A DNA stretch of 60,444 nucleotides from Bacteroidales bacterium (GCA_024400295.1 JAKSNA010000013.1:1-60444); one strand, 5' to 3'; numbered from the stretch's first letter, positions 26,022-36,067 are shown. The notes: generated by a model from the sequence alone, not told the origin. Numbers and translations are program-made.

Positions 26022-26981
26022 TTAAAAATACAACCAGTGACCTGTAAATCCTTTGCTCGTGTTATATTCAAGTGTCGGCATTGGTATTTTTATGAAACTC
26101 AAGACTTTTAACGTATATTTCAAAAATTTATTGTTTGTCGGTATTCTCGTCAAATCAATGTCAAGGGAAAGATAAAATTGTCTTGCCCGTTGGTATTCCG
26201 GAATGGGGCGGCCGTTATGTGATGCGGAGTTCACATAACCTCCGGTCATTCCGTCAGCGCCGTATCCGAATGCGATGTTGAGCCATGCGGGAAATTTGCT
26301 TTCATTTTTTAGAAACAATGACTTGAAATTACATGATAACCAAATGGTTATGCCATTATAATCTTTAATCAAGTTCTCGGCAATGTTTTTGCCGAGCAGG
26401 TCGGGACGATGGTTGGCGTATTCTGTCTGATGAAAAGAATATTTAAGCGACAGCCTTTGCTCGTGCCACAGAAACTGCTGTCCAATGAATAGTCCTGCTC
26501 CCAATGCGTTGGCAGCCATATCGCCCAACGAAAAACCCCATCCTTGTGAGAAGCCATCGAAAACCTCAACGGTTGTAAGGAATGCGAAACCAAGCGACCC
26601 GCCAATCCAGATGGCATTCTTCTCTTTCATTCCGGCTGCCTTAAATGCTTCATAACCAATCATTCCGACAAAATACGATGTTGTGGCGTGACCCATCTTG
26701 TCCATCTGCAGCCACTCGCCGTTGTCATCAATGAAATGAAAACTTGATTGCGGGTAGTCGGCGTACCAAGCGAAATACAACCCAGTCATTGATGCTGCAT
26801 ATAATCCGCCAATTGTTCCTCCGACAATGGCGATGTTTCTTTTGGTTCTATTGCGTGTTGTATCAACAGTATGATTGTTGGCTGCCTTGAATGAGGCTTT
26901 TATCAACAATTCGTCATGTTCATTCGCTGTTGCTGCGAACATGCTGAAAATCAATAATATTGATAAAAAAAACCGTTTCAT
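26022..26981 (-). CDS. DUF2279 membrane protein
   Basis: 319 residues. A signal peptide (MKRFFLSILLIFSMFAATA) is followed by a hydrophobic region containing QMDKMGHATTSYFVGMIGYE, SLGFAFLTTVEVFDGFSQGW and GFSLGDMAANALGAGLFI, the DUF2279 (YfiM-like) pattern with conserved H, E and D. The C-terminal 150 residues are aromatic and beta-rich (QFYLSLDIDLTRI) and may form an outer-membrane part. It follows the phosphohexomutase gene by one base. No function is established for the family as far as I know. Confidence 0.75.
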   Translation of the reverse strand: MKRFFLSILLIFSMFAATANEHDELLIKASFKAANNHTVDTTRNRTKRNIAIVGGTIGGLYAASMTGLYFAWYADYPQSSFHFIDDNGEWLQMDKMGHATTSYFVGMIGYEAFKAAGMKEKNAIWIGGSLGFAFLTTVEVFDGFSQGWGFSLGDMAANALGAGLFIGQQFLWHEQRLSLKYSFHQTEYANHRPDLLGKNIAENLIKDYNGITIWLSCNFKSLFLKNESKFPAWLNIAFGYGADGMTGGYVNSASHNGRPIPEYQRARQFYLSLDIDLTRIPTNNKFLKYTLKVLSFIKIPMPTLEYNTSKGFTGHWLYF

Positions 26982-26982
26982 G

Positions 26983-28335
26983 TTATTTTATTTTTGAATT
27001 GATGATGTCGGTGACGGTACTGACAATCTCATCAAGTTTTTCCTTTGATTTCGCCTCTGCCAAAAATCTCAAGTAAGGCTCTGTGTTTGAAGGTCTTATG
27101 TTTAGCCACCAGTCTTTGTAATCAAGACGGTATCCGTCGAAGTCAAGGAATCGTTCCGGCTTCTCATCATTGATGAAATGCTCACGTACTGCATCCATCG
27201 CAATTTGTTTGTCCTCAATCGTGAAATTGATTTCTCCGGAATTGTGATAGCTTGATATCTCGCTGATAATCTGTGACATCGTCTTGTCTTCCGACTTGAA
27301 TCTCGACAGAAGCCGCAGGACTAACAATGCTGCCATGATTCCTGAATCGGAGTAGTAGAAGTCGCGGAAATAGTAATGTCCGGCGAGTTCTCCGCCGAAA
27401 CATCCGTCCAATTCTCTCAGCTTCAAGGCGGCGTAAGCCCTGCCGACGCGCCATGTCTCGACCTCGGCGTCATAAAGACTTCCGAGATATTCCTGTATGG
27501 CTCTCGATGACCTGATGTCTTGAAGCACAACGCCTTTCTGATGTTTTTCGCCGAAGAAATAATTGCCCAAGAATGCAATCATCAAATCCGGTGATATGAA
27601 TTGGCCTTTCTCGTCAATGAAAGTTATGCGGTCGGCATCTCCGTCAAAGAGAAGCCCGATGTCACATTTGTTTTTCAATACCGTTTCCTTGATCTGAACT
27701 TGGTTGCAGGCTTCCAACGGGTTTGGCTCATGCCCCGGAAACCTTCCGTCAAGGATGTCATTAATATAAAAAGGTGTGTCGCCAAGAAGTTTTTTTATGA
27801 AAAGACACGAAGCACCATTGCTGCAGTCAACGGCGACACGGATGTTATCAAGGTTGCCAAGGAACTTCCTCTGAAAATCAATGTATTTCGAATATATATC
27901 AATGTCTTTTGTCGTGCCTCTCTTGTTTGAAACCGGTGTCGGTAAGTCTGACTCAACGAGTCTCTCAAGCTTGCTCAGGCCGGTGTCATAACCAACTGGC
28001 TTTGCGTCTTTCGTGCTGATTTTGAAACCGTTGTGGTTTGATGGGTTGTGCGATGCCGTAATCATGACTGACGCCTCATAGCCGAATCTCGCTGTCGCCC
28101 AGTATATAAGTGGTGTTGTTGAAAGCCCGATGTTATCAACATCAACGCCTCTGTCGTTCAAGCCTTTGGTAAGTTGCTGGAACGCCGTTTCTGATGAAAG
28201 ACGCATGTCGTATCCGACCAAGAACGTCTTGGTATTCAATACATCTGGTAAAAAATAACCGATTCTGTATGCAATGGTTTCGTCTAAATCGGTGCCCCAG
28301 ACACCTCTGATGTCGTATGCCTTAAAAGCTTTCAT
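26983..28335 (-). CDS. phosphomannomutase/phosphoglucomutase
   Basis: 450 residues, ManB/AlgC-type phosphohexomutase: FKAYDIRGVWGTDLDE at the start, phosphoserine loop TASHNPSNHNGFK (Ser 95), metal loop DGDADRITF, sugar loop GGELAGHYYF and phosphate loop RPSNTEPYLRFL. It interconverts hexose-6-P and hexose-1-P for nucleotide sugars. It overlaps the mltG stop by four bases. Mannose versus glucose preference cannot be read from the sequence. Confidence 0.88.
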   Translation of the reverse strand: MKAFKAYDIRGVWGTDLDETIAYRIGYFLPDVLNTKTFLVGYDMRLSSETAFQQLTKGLNDRGVDVDNIGLSTTPLIYWATARFGYEASVMITASHNPSNHNGFKISTKDAKPVGYDTGLSKLERLVESDLPTPVSNKRGTTKDIDIYSKYIDFQRKFLGNLDNIRVAVDCSNGASCLFIKKLLGDTPFYINDILDGRFPGHEPNPLEACNQVQIKETVLKNKCDIGLLFDGDADRITFIDEKGQFISPDLMIAFLGNYFFGEKHQKGVVLQDIRSSRAIQEYLGSLYDAEVETWRVGRAYAALKLRELDGCFGGELAGHYYFRDFYYSDSGIMAALLVLRLLSRFKSEDKTMSQIISEISSYHNSGEINFTIEDKQIAMDAVREHFINDEKPERFLDFDGYRLDYKDWWLNIRPSNTEPYLRFLAEAKSKEKLDEIVSTVTDIINSKIK

Positions 28336-29381
28336 TTGTAAATTCTGTTTTTATTCAGTGCTCTTCTGTATCTTTCCGCGTTAGCGTTGTGTTCGTCAAG
28401 TGTCTTTGCAAAAACATGATAACCCGACAGGTCGTCTTTTGCGCAAAAATATAAATATTTGTGGTCTTCCGCATTCAAGACGGCATCGATTGCCGCGATT
28501 GATGGAATGCAGATTGGTCCGGGCGGCAACCCAAGGTGTTTGTATGTGTTGTATGGTGAGTCGATCTCTTTGTGAACATTGAGAACACGGTGGATTCCGT
28601 AGTCGCCGATGGCGAAAACCAAAGTCGGGTCGGCTTGCAGCAATCTTTTCTTTTTCAGTCTGTTAAGATAAACGCCGGCAATGGTCCTCATCTCTGACGT
28701 TTTTGACGTTTCTTTGTCAACTATTGACGCTAATGTGCTGACTTCCAGTGGCGTGAGACTTTTACTTCTGGCCTTTTGCAGCCTCGACTCATTCCAAAAT
28801 ATCTTGTATTCGCGTTTCATTCTGTTCAGAAATCCTTTCGCATCAGTGTTCCAATAAAATTCGTATGTGTTTGGTATAAAGACACTTGCGTAATTATATT
28901 GGTTGAACCCATTCGCCATCAGGCTGCTGTCGTTTCTCAACTCATTTAGAATTGACAAGGAGTCAGCTTCGATTTCGGAGCTTATCTTTCCGGCAAGCTG
29001 CTCAACCGTCCTGATGTTGTTGAATATAACTTTGACCGGCGTTTGTTTGCCGAAGCGTAAAATGTTGATTAGCTGAATGTTTGACATTCCGTCCTTGACA
29101 ATGTAATGCCCTGGTTTGATGTGTTCGACATAGTTTAGACGTTTTGCGAGAAATTTGAAAGACGCAGGCTGGATGATATGGCAGTTTGAGCATAAACTGT
29201 CTTCAACTGCTTGAAAATCAGAACCTGTCGCGATGAATAACGATACGTCTTTTCCCTCTGATGTCTCGACGTTTTTGCCCCAGATGCATTTGTATGAAAT
29301 TACGAATAGCGATGCTGCTATTGCTGTGGCCACTGCAATAATTGTAAGAAACAATGCTTTTGGTTTTCGTCTTTGTCTCAT
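28332..29381 (-). CDS. mltG: endolytic murein transglycosylase MltG
   Basis: 349 residues: an N-terminal membrane anchor (about 9-29), a LysM-like subdomain (around 45-115) and the YceG catalytic region with the active-site Glu 224 in TLASIVDKET, then GVYLNRLKKKRLLQADPT and the HLGLPPGPICIPS segment typical of the family. It cleaves nascent glycan strands in the periplasm and sets glycan length. It sits among peptidoglycan-related genes (dapF upstream, hexomutase downstream). Confidence 0.92.
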   Translation of the reverse strand: MRQRRKPKALFLTIIAVATAIAASLFVISYKCIWGKNVETSEGKDVSLFIATGSDFQAVEDSLCSNCHIIQPASFKFLAKRLNYVEHIKPGHYIVKDGMSNIQLINILRFGKQTPVKVIFNNIRTVEQLAGKISSEIEADSLSILNELRNDSSLMANGFNQYNYASVFIPNTYEFYWNTDAKGFLNRMKREYKIFWNESRLQKARSKSLTPLEVSTLASIVDKETSKTSEMRTIAGVYLNRLKKKRLLQADPTLVFAIGDYGIHRVLNVHKEIDSPYNTYKHLGLPPGPICIPSIAAIDAVLNAEDHKYLYFCAKDDLSGYHVFAKTLDEHNANAERYRRALNKNRIYK

Positions 29382-29398
29382 GGCATTTGATCTTGAAA

Positions 29399-29926
29399 TT
29401 ATTTGTGACTTGTATTAATCAGTTGATATTCAAGTTGATCCGTGAAACCGCATGGGGTTTTAAGCCATTGCTTCCTCAAACCGCATTTCTGAAAGCCGAC
29501 TGATTCGAAAAGCTTGATGCTTTGGGTGTTGTCAATGGATGTCAAGATGTAAATCTGGTTGAGTATCAATGTTTTGAAACAATAATCAATCAGAATTTCG
29601 ACAGATTGCCTTGCGAAACCACGGTTTCTGAATCTTTCGTCAATCAGAATCCCGATGCCGGCACGCTCGTTAAACTGGTCATAATCATAGATGTCAATGC
29701 AGCCGATAGGAGTCTTGTCATCATTTCTCTCAATTATCATACGAAGCTGTTTCTCGGATGTCAAGTCGTTGTTATTCAACAGGAACTGCTCTATTTGATG
29801 CATGGAGTAGGGTGCGAGTGTCTCGCTGACACGCCAAATGTCCCTGTCGTTTTCCCAACGGTAAATGACCTCGGCATCGTATGGCTCTGCTGTGCGCAAT
29901 GATATGTTGTCGTTCTCCAGAAACAT
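29399..29926 (-). CDS. GNAT-family N-acetyltransferase
   Basis: 175 residues of the RimJ/RimL/SpeG type. It starts ISLRTAEPYDAEVIYRWEND, has an acetyl-CoA loop IDERFRNRGFARQSVEILI, and ends with IDNTQSIKLFESVGFQKCGL. The substrate is not predictable; SpeG-like polyamine or protein N-terminal acetylation are options. It lies five bases after dapF and 17 before mltG. Confidence 0.82.
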   Translation of the reverse strand: MFLENDNISLRTAEPYDAEVIYRWENDRDIWRVSETLAPYSMHQIEQFLLNNNDLTSEKQLRMIIERNDDKTPIGCIDIYDYDQFNERAGIGILIDERFRNRGFARQSVEILIDYCFKTLILNQIYILTSIDNTQSIKLFESVGFQKCGLRKQWLKTPCGFTDQLEYQLINTSHK

Positions 29927-29931
29927 TGTCT

Positions 29932-30732
29932 TTAAATAAAATAATAACCATCGCAGACATGGGTGGCCGGTCCGGTTAAGACTATATTAATAAAGGTGTC
30001 GTCTTCCTTCTGAAATTTCACGTTGAGAGTTGCCAGTGTAGTCTTGATGTTGATGTCGTTTCCGCCGTACCAGAGTGAGGCGGCGATGGCAGAGGCTGTC
30101 ACACCCGTCCCGCAAGCCAGTGTCTCGTCTTCGACACCGCGCTCGTATGTCCTGATATTATATTGACCATCAATGAGTTCGATGAAATCAACATTGACAC
30201 CATCGGCGGAGATTTTCTTGTCATACCTTATGGCTGAACCGTTTTTTACGACATCGTAATTTTTCAGGTTTTTCACTTTGGTGACATAATGCGGTGATCC
30301 TGTGTCGATTAACAAACTGTTGTCATCGAGTTTGTAAGTCTCGACATCACGCATTGAGAGTGAAACAACAAATTCGTTTTCGGAAATCTTATTCACAAAA
30401 GCCTCGTGTATTCCGTCAATGGCTTCATATACAATATGTTCCGATGCAATTTTCTCCTCAAATGCGAAAGCCGCGACACAACGGCCGCCGTTGCCACAGA
30501 AAGTACTTTCGTGCCCGTCGCAGTTGTAATATTTCATCCTGAAATCGTATCTGTCGGATGGCATGACGACAATCAAACCGTCGGCTCCAATGCCAGTGCG
30601 GCGATGACAAATACGAAAAATTTCTTCGTCTGATGCAACAAATGGCACACTTGATGCGTTTACCATAACAAAATCATTGCCTGCACCATGATATTTGCTG
30701 AATTTAACTTTGTGAGTATCAATGTTATTCAT
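29932..30732 (-). CDS. dapF: diaminopimelate epimerase
   Basis: 266 residues with both catalytic cysteines: Cys 79 in STFCGNGGRCVAAFA and Cys 207 in ETLACGTGVTASA. The N-terminus FSKYHGAGNDFVMVN is typical. It converts LL- to meso-diaminopimelate for lysine and peptidoglycan. First gene of a six-gene minus-strand operon that continues to 25575; I could not identify its promoter with confidence. Confidence 0.94.
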   Translation of the reverse strand: MNNIDTHKVKFSKYHGAGNDFVMVNASSVPFVASDEEIFRICHRRTGIGADGLIVVMPSDRYDFRMKYYNCDGHESTFCGNGGRCVAAFAFEEKIASEHIVYEAIDGIHEAFVNKISENEFVVSLSMRDVETYKLDDNSLLIDTGSPHYVTKVKNLKNYDVVKNGSAIRYDKKISADGVNVDFIELIDGQYNIRTYERGVEDETLACGTGVTASAIAASLWYGGNDINIKTTLATLNVKFQKEDDTFINIVLTGPATHVCDGYYFI

Positions 30733-30857
30733 TAAAAATGACTTTTAATCACCAAGAGTGAACTTTGGCAAGAAATTTGATGTAAAAATAGCAATAATTT
30801 TTTAATGTGACCAATAATCATAAAGAATTTTAAACAAGTTCAAATAAATTATTAAAA

Positions 30858-32342
30858 ATGAAAAGGACTAATTTTATAATTGGTGTGCTGTCTCTTGCCC
30901 TCACCGCGATGGCGGTAATGACAGCTGTTACGTTTAAGAATCAAAAAGATCTTGAAAAGTCAATAATTACTCAAGTTGCTGATAGTGAAGATGATTGCGT
31001 AAATTCATTATTTGGCAAAGTGGCTTTTACTCCTTCAGAGAATGAAAACAGTGATTTTGTTTATGCAGCGGAGAAGTCTGTGAATGCTGTCGTTCATATT
31101 CATACTAAAATAGTTACAAAGGGAAACAGTTATTATGATTTCTTTGGCCCGTTGTTGGAACAGTTATATGGAGGGAAAATGCAAATTCCTGAAAATGTGG
31201 CAGATGGCTATGGATCTGGTGTTGTCATTTCTCCTGACGGTTACATCGTGACAAATAACCATGTTGTGGATGGCGCGAGTTCTATCGAGGTGACTTTCAA
31301 TGACAAACACAAACGTCAGGCGACGTTGATTGGCAAAGACCCTGCTACGGATATTGCTTTGATAAAGGTTGATGCAAAAGATCTTGAATGTCTCACTTTC
31401 GGCGACTCCGACAAGGTGCGTGTGGGAGAATGGGCGCTGGCGGTTGGTAACCCTTTCAACCTCACTTCAACGGTGACAGCTGGTATCGTGAGTGCTAAGG
31501 CGCGTAATATCAATATTTTAGGAGATGGAACAATAGAGTCGTTCATTCAGACTGATGCCGCGGTGAATCCGGGTAATAGCGGTGGAGCGTTGGTTGATTT
31601 GGAAGGTAATTTGATAGGAATTAATGCTGCAATAGCTTCACGCACAGGCAGTTATGAGGGCTATTCGTTTGCGATACCTTCAAATATTGCCAAGAAAGTT
31701 GTGGGTGATTTTCTCCAATTCGGTGCGTTGCAGCGTGCCTATCTCGGGGTGTCTGTTGCCGAAGTGACCGAGGAAATAGCAGAGAAAGAAGGTCTTGACG
31801 TTTTGTCAGGTGTCATCGTGATGGGTGTCGAAAATGGCGGCGGCGCAGAAAAGGCTGGTGTTAAAGTGGGAGATATAATATTGTCTATCAATGATATAGC
31901 TGTTGATACATATTCTCAGCTCATTGGTGTCATCGGGCAATATCGTCCGGGTGACAACGTAAAAGTCAAATTGTCACGTGGTGGTGACAGAATTGACAGA
32001 AATGTGACCTTGATGAACAGACATGGAAATATCGATGTCTTGAATGACAATGATAGTTTCTACAACGAGGCTCTTGGGATAGTGCTTCAGCCACTGTCGC
32101 CGGCGCTCCAAAGCAAACTCGGTGTGAATTACGGCCTTAAAATAGTGGAGGTGAAAGATGGCATCATGAAGAAAAAAGGCATCAGTGACGATTTTGTCAT
32201 ATTGTCGGTCAATAACATGAAAGTGACGAATGAGAAAGATTTCAATAAGGCCATAAACGGCGGCAGAAACGGCAAGGTGCGCATCGAATGCACCGACATC
32301 GATGGCAAGTGGCTTACAACTTATGAGTTTTATCGTAATTGA
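30858..32342 (+). CDS. degP: HtrA/Deg-family periplasmic serine protease
   Basis: 494 residues. An N-terminal membrane or signal segment (about 5-25) precedes the trypsin-like domain with catalytic His 135 (TNNHVVDG), Asp 165 (ATDIALIK) and Ser 241 (NPGNSGGAL). Two PDZ domains follow, the first around 285-375 (LGVSVAEVTEEIAEKEGL) and a shorter one near 400-490. It degrades or holds misfolded envelope proteins. It is 61 bases upstream of rpoD on the same strand, so stress-linked coexpression is possible. Confidence 0.92.
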   Translation: MKRTNFIIGVLSLALTAMAVMTAVTFKNQKDLEKSIITQVADSEDDCVNSLFGKVAFTPSENENSDFVYAAEKSVNAVVHIHTKIVTKGNSYYDFFGPLLEQLYGGKMQIPENVADGYGSGVVISPDGYIVTNNHVVDGASSIEVTFNDKHKRQATLIGKDPATDIALIKVDAKDLECLTFGDSDKVRVGEWALAVGNPFNLTSTVTAGIVSAKARNINILGDGTIESFIQTDAAVNPGNSGGALVDLEGNLIGINAAIASRTGSYEGYSFAIPSNIAKKVVGDFLQFGALQRAYLGVSVAEVTEEIAEKEGLDVLSGVIVMGVENGGGAEKAGVKVGDIILSINDIAVDTYSQLIGVIGQYRPGDNVKVKLSRGGDRIDRNVTLMNRHGNIDVLNDNDSFYNEALGIVLQPLSPALQSKLGVNYGLKIVEVKDGIMKKKGISDDFVILSVNNMKVTNEKDFNKAINGGRNGKVRIECTDIDGKWLTTYEFYRN

Positions 32343-32403
32343 CGGTAAACATTTATGAATGGAAATTGTTTGAATAGTATAAAGATTATTAAAACGACTA
32401 AAA

Positions 32404-33270
32404 ATGAGACAGTTAAAGATTTCAAAATCAATTACTAATCGTGAACAGGGTGCGCTTGACAGGTATCTGGCTGACATCGCAAAAGTTGAGATGGTGTCGC
32501 CTGACGAGGAAGTTATACTTGCGCAGAAGATTAGGATGGGCGATCAGGCCGCGCTTGACCGTTTGGTGAGCGCAAACCTCAGATTCGTCGTGTCTGTCGC
32601 AAAACAGTATCAGAATCAGGGACTTAGCTTGGCCGATTTGATCAACGAAGGCAATGTGGGGTTGATAAAGGCTGCTCAACGTTTTGATGAGACCAAGGGC
32701 TTTAAATTTATCTCATACGCAGTGTGGTGGATACGCCAGTCTATCCTTCAGGCTGTGGCTGAACAGTCGAGGACGGTGCGTCTGCCTTTGAACCAGGTCG
32801 GGCTGCTCGCCCGTGTGAAAAAAGTGGCTTCGTCGCTCGAACAGCTGTACCAGCGCAAACCGACAATAAAGGAAATCGCGGACGAATTGGATATGCCCGT
32901 AGAGAAGATAGAGGCGGTGATGAAAATCAACACGCGCGAGGTGTCAATGGATGCTCCTGTATCTGATGACGACGACCTTTCGTTCATTGATACATTCGTC
33001 TCTGACAACGCCACGGATACAGACGAGGGCATCAGCCGTGAGTCGGAAATCGCTGTCATTCAGCGCTCTTTGCAGACCCTAACGGAGAAGGAACGCACAA
33101 TCCTCAACCTTTACTTCGGCCTTGACTCCAGTTCGGGATGCACCCTCGAGGAAATAGGTTACATGCTTGACATGACTCGTGAAAGAGTCCGACAAGTGAA
33201 GGACAAAGCCCTCAAGAAACTCCGTGTGCATTCAAGGGCAAGCCTCATGCAAGTCTATGACGGAGAATGA
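32404..33270 (+). CDS. rpoD: primary sigma factor (Bacteroidota RpoD)
   Basis: 288 residues without region 1.1, the normal short form in this phylum. It starts MRQLKISKSITNREQGALDR. Region 2 is RFVVSVAKQYQNQGLSLADL, then FKFISYAVWWIRQSILQAV. Region 4.2 is a helix-turn-helix (CTLEEIGYMLDMTRERVRQV). This is the factor expected to read the TAnnTTTGC promoters found across the window. It is convergent with the PPDK-like gene, 11 bases apart, with no hairpin between them. Confidence 0.95.
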   Translation: MRQLKISKSITNREQGALDRYLADIAKVEMVSPDEEVILAQKIRMGDQAALDRLVSANLRFVVSVAKQYQNQGLSLADLINEGNVGLIKAAQRFDETKGFKFISYAVWWIRQSILQAVAEQSRTVRLPLNQVGLLARVKKVASSLEQLYQRKPTIKEIADELDMPVEKIEAVMKINTREVSMDAPVSDDDDLSFIDTFVSDNATDTDEGISRESEIAVIQRSLQTLTEKERTILNLYFGLDSSSGCTLEEIGYMLDMTRERVRQVKDKALKKLRVHSRASLMQVYDGE

Positions 33271-33281
33271 CTTGGAGAGAT

Positions 33282-35999
33282 TCACAATCTTGACAGTTCT
33301 TCAACTTTTTCTTTTACCCAAGGACGGCTCATGTCGAATACCAGCTCTATCGGTCTCGAAAGATTCCTGATGAAATACAAGGTGTTGTCTTGCTTGTTGT
33401 TCAGCCGATTGGCTTGTGTTTCGACTTCGTCCCAGTTGGTCTCGGTCATCATGAGAGGCACGAAGGTGTCAAGCGTGAGGTTGTTCAGCTCGATTTGCTG
33501 AAGGTCCCGCGAGATAATCTGCTTGTGTGCCCTCATCAGCTTCGTCTCGCCAACTTCTTGAAGGACAGCAAGATACTTCTCGTAAAGAACATATTCGTTC
33601 AAGATGAAGGCAATCTCTTCGGGACTGAAAGTCTCCCAGAAAGCTTTCGGCAACGGCTTTGCCACAAACCTTCCGAGCATAAAGGAACCGGCATCTAACC
33701 CACTGATATTCATCTTCTTGCATTTGTGGATTATACTTTTGAAGAAATCCACCTTCTTCTCTCCGTCGAGCAGGTCGAAAACGCGCGACTGCTCGAGATG
33801 CGACCCCATCTTGCTTTCAAGCACTTGTGTCTGGTATAGCTCTGGATTCAATGAATACCAAGTGTTTACGACATCTTTGGCTTTCTGCGGATTAGCATTC
33901 AGGTCGTAGCTGATAAGACGCGCAAGTGAGTCGATGTCGGTGATGAAATTGACATGACTTGAATTGATGATGTCTTGGTAAATTGTGTAGGCGAGTTTGA
34001 GTTCTGCGAAGACCTTGCTGTCTTCCTCGTTGAGGGTCACGTCTTCGCCATTGAGGTATTTCCTGAACCTCGCTGGCTTGAATGTGGCTCGCCCCTCGTA
34101 AATCGACCTTCTCTTGCTCGAAAGCGTGATCCAGTCGCCGGATCTCAGCTCTGTCCCCTCGCTGTTTCTTAATGTGTTGTTTTCCAATGCCATCCCGAAG
34201 TTGCCGAGATTGAGGAAGGCTGGAATGCCATATCCGCGGCAGGCTGTCACGACGTGGATGGCGGCGGGGGTGAGGCTCATGATGGCATCAACTTCGTTGA
34301 GCGTTATTGTGTCTTCGGGCGTGAACCTCTGCTTGCAGATGCAGACAGGATGCCCTTCCTTTTTCATTTCCGTCGCCTCCAAGGCTGTGAAACAAATCTT
34401 TGCGGTCGTCGCGGTCCTCGGCAAAACATTGATGCCTTTGCCGAAGAACGTCAGGTCCTTGAAGGCTTTGTCGTCGATGGTGTCGGAGAAAAGCTGCCTC
34501 AGATGATACGGCCTTATCAGTTCGATGATGTCTTTCTTCTCGATTATCGACAGCCGCTTGTTATCAATAAAGTCATTGTCTTTCAATATCTTGTAATCTT
34601 CAAACGTCATCTCCGAAATCTTCCTGTTGAGAAGCATCTCTATTGACGACATGAGGGCGGCGCGTCCTGTCAGCTCCGATTTGTTCAGTTGAAGGACGGC
34701 AAACAGGCTCGCCTTGCCAGGGATTGTTTCGATTCCGAATTCGATGGTCACCGGTGATTTGAATTTCCTTTCGAGGTTCTCCAAAAGCGGGTCGAAGTGA
34801 TAGACGGCGGGGAACAGCTCCTTGATGTCTTTCCTGTCGATGTAACTCCAGTTCGTGGCCGAGATGTTGCCTGTCATAATCTCCTCACCGAAAATGTCAG
34901 GGTATGTCTCGATCTGACGCCCGATGCCGGTGTTGCTGTGCCGGCTGTAAAGGACGCCGGGGCAGGAGCTGTCGTTGCCGATAGTCCATACCATCTTGTG
35001 AAGGATAAGCGATGGATACGCCTGCTTCCCACGCATGAATGTCATGACTAACTGTTTGTTATTCAAGTAGAAATCTCTTACGTAATAAGTGAACCTCAAC
35101 ACTTGATAGAAACAGTCGTCGAGGAGACGGCTGTCGCCGTTTTCATGCTCAACAACCTGTGATTCCATCCATGCGATGCGTTCGTTTTGCTCTTCACAAG
35201 AAAGATTGTTCTCGTCAACTGCGCTTTTGTCAATGATGCCGAGCATGTCGAACATATTGCCTAAGTTGTTGATGTATATGCGGTTGGCCATGTTGGCGCC
35301 GTGTTTTCTGACAAGTGCCTTGTGGGCTGTGCGGTTCATGCCGATATTCAGCAGTGTCGGCATGAGTCCGGGTATGTATTGAGGCATGGCGCTGCGCATG
35401 GCGAAGACAAGCGGATTCTTGTCGTCACCGAGCTTGCTTTGTGTCATGATTTCAAGGTTTCTTATAGCTTTGTGCAGTAGTTCCTCTTGATTTTCGAGGC
35501 AGAACGCCTTTGAGGTCAAGATGCAGAAATCAGGGACGGCGTAGCATTCCTTCGTGAGCGCAAGCAGCATCTTGCCTTTGTTGCTGACAATCTGCTCAGA
35601 GTGCAAATCGGGGTCGCTGAGCGTTGTCACGATGTGAATGTCATCGTGCAACGGGTTGTCATCAACGTATTTCTTGATTTTGTTATGTAATTGATTCCTA
35701 AGGGTTTTTAACTCGGCGCAGACGCTCTTGTCGCCATCTCGTTCCTTTATCAGAAGCCGGAGGAAATGCTCGCTTTGTCTTTTGTCGTCGCTCGACAGCA
35801 GATAATATATGTCGTACCATCTCGGCGCAATCTCGTGTTCCGCCTCATCGCCGTCAAGACGGTAAATGACCGTCCCGGGTTTGTTGCCCGCAGGCCTGTT
35901 TTCAACGGCGAAAATATTCTCGCTGATGTCACCGTCGCAGTTGGCAAAGAGGTGCATCATATAATAGTTGGGATAACTTGCCCTTATCTTAAATTCCAT
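33282..35999 (-). CDS. PPDK-like PEP/pyruvate-binding protein lacking the C-terminal barrel
   Basis: 905 residues from the ATG at 35999; the promoter at 36045 lies inside the upstream open frame. The first 140 residues are unique. Then come the ATP-grasp-like region of pyruvate phosphate dikinase (SNKGKMLLALTKECYAVPDF at 139-158, MRSAMPQYIPGLMPTLLNIG at 201-220, YSRHSNTGIGRQIE at 351-364) and the swivelling phosphohistidine domain with His 582 (SLTPAAIHVVTACRGYGIPA). The usual G-G-M-T-S before that His is changed to T-P-A-A-I. The PEP-binding TIM barrel is missing and is replaced by about 300 helical residues. It probably transfers phosphate, but the substrate is unknown. Confidence 0.75.
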   Translation of the reverse strand: MEFKIRASYPNYYMMHLFANCDGDISENIFAVENRPAGNKPGTVIYRLDGDEAEHEIAPRWYDIYYLLSSDDKRQSEHFLRLLIKERDGDKSVCAELKTLRNQLHNKIKKYVDDNPLHDDIHIVTTLSDPDLHSEQIVSNKGKMLLALTKECYAVPDFCILTSKAFCLENQEELLHKAIRNLEIMTQSKLGDDKNPLVFAMRSAMPQYIPGLMPTLLNIGMNRTAHKALVRKHGANMANRIYINNLGNMFDMLGIIDKSAVDENNLSCEEQNERIAWMESQVVEHENGDSRLLDDCFYQVLRFTYYVRDFYLNNKQLVMTFMRGKQAYPSLILHKMVWTIGNDSSCPGVLYSRHSNTGIGRQIETYPDIFGEEIMTGNISATNWSYIDRKDIKELFPAVYHFDPLLENLERKFKSPVTIEFGIETIPGKASLFAVLQLNKSELTGRAALMSSIEMLLNRKISEMTFEDYKILKDNDFIDNKRLSIIEKKDIIELIRPYHLRQLFSDTIDDKAFKDLTFFGKGINVLPRTATTAKICFTALEATEMKKEGHPVCICKQRFTPEDTITLNEVDAIMSLTPAAIHVVTACRGYGIPAFLNLGNFGMALENNTLRNSEGTELRSGDWITLSSKRRSIYEGRATFKPARFRKYLNGEDVTLNEEDSKVFAELKLAYTIYQDIINSSHVNFITDIDSLARLISYDLNANPQKAKDVVNTWYSLNPELYQTQVLESKMGSHLEQSRVFDLLDGEKKVDFFKSIIHKCKKMNISGLDAGSFMLGRFVAKPLPKAFWETFSPEEIAFILNEYVLYEKYLAVLQEVGETKLMRAHKQIISRDLQQIELNNLTLDTFVPLMMTETNWDEVETQANRLNNKQDNTLYFIRNLSRPIELVFDMSRPWVKEKVEELSRL

Positions 36000-36044
36000 G
36001 TTTTTCAGTTGAGAAGTTATTATTTTTAAAAATCGTAAAACAAT

Positions 36045-36053
36045 GCAAAGGTA
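36045..36053 (-). promoter_or_regulatory. -7 promoter element of the PPDK-like gene
   Basis: TACCTTTGC reading leftward, 45 bases before the ATG at 35999. Confidence 0.6.
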
Positions 36054-36067
36054 AATGTTTTTTTTTG

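Noticed and set aside
34254..34646. Two overlapping ~130-residue frames opposite the PPDK-like gene
   Set aside because: Both are antisense shadows of a gene with clear homology; neither has motifs.
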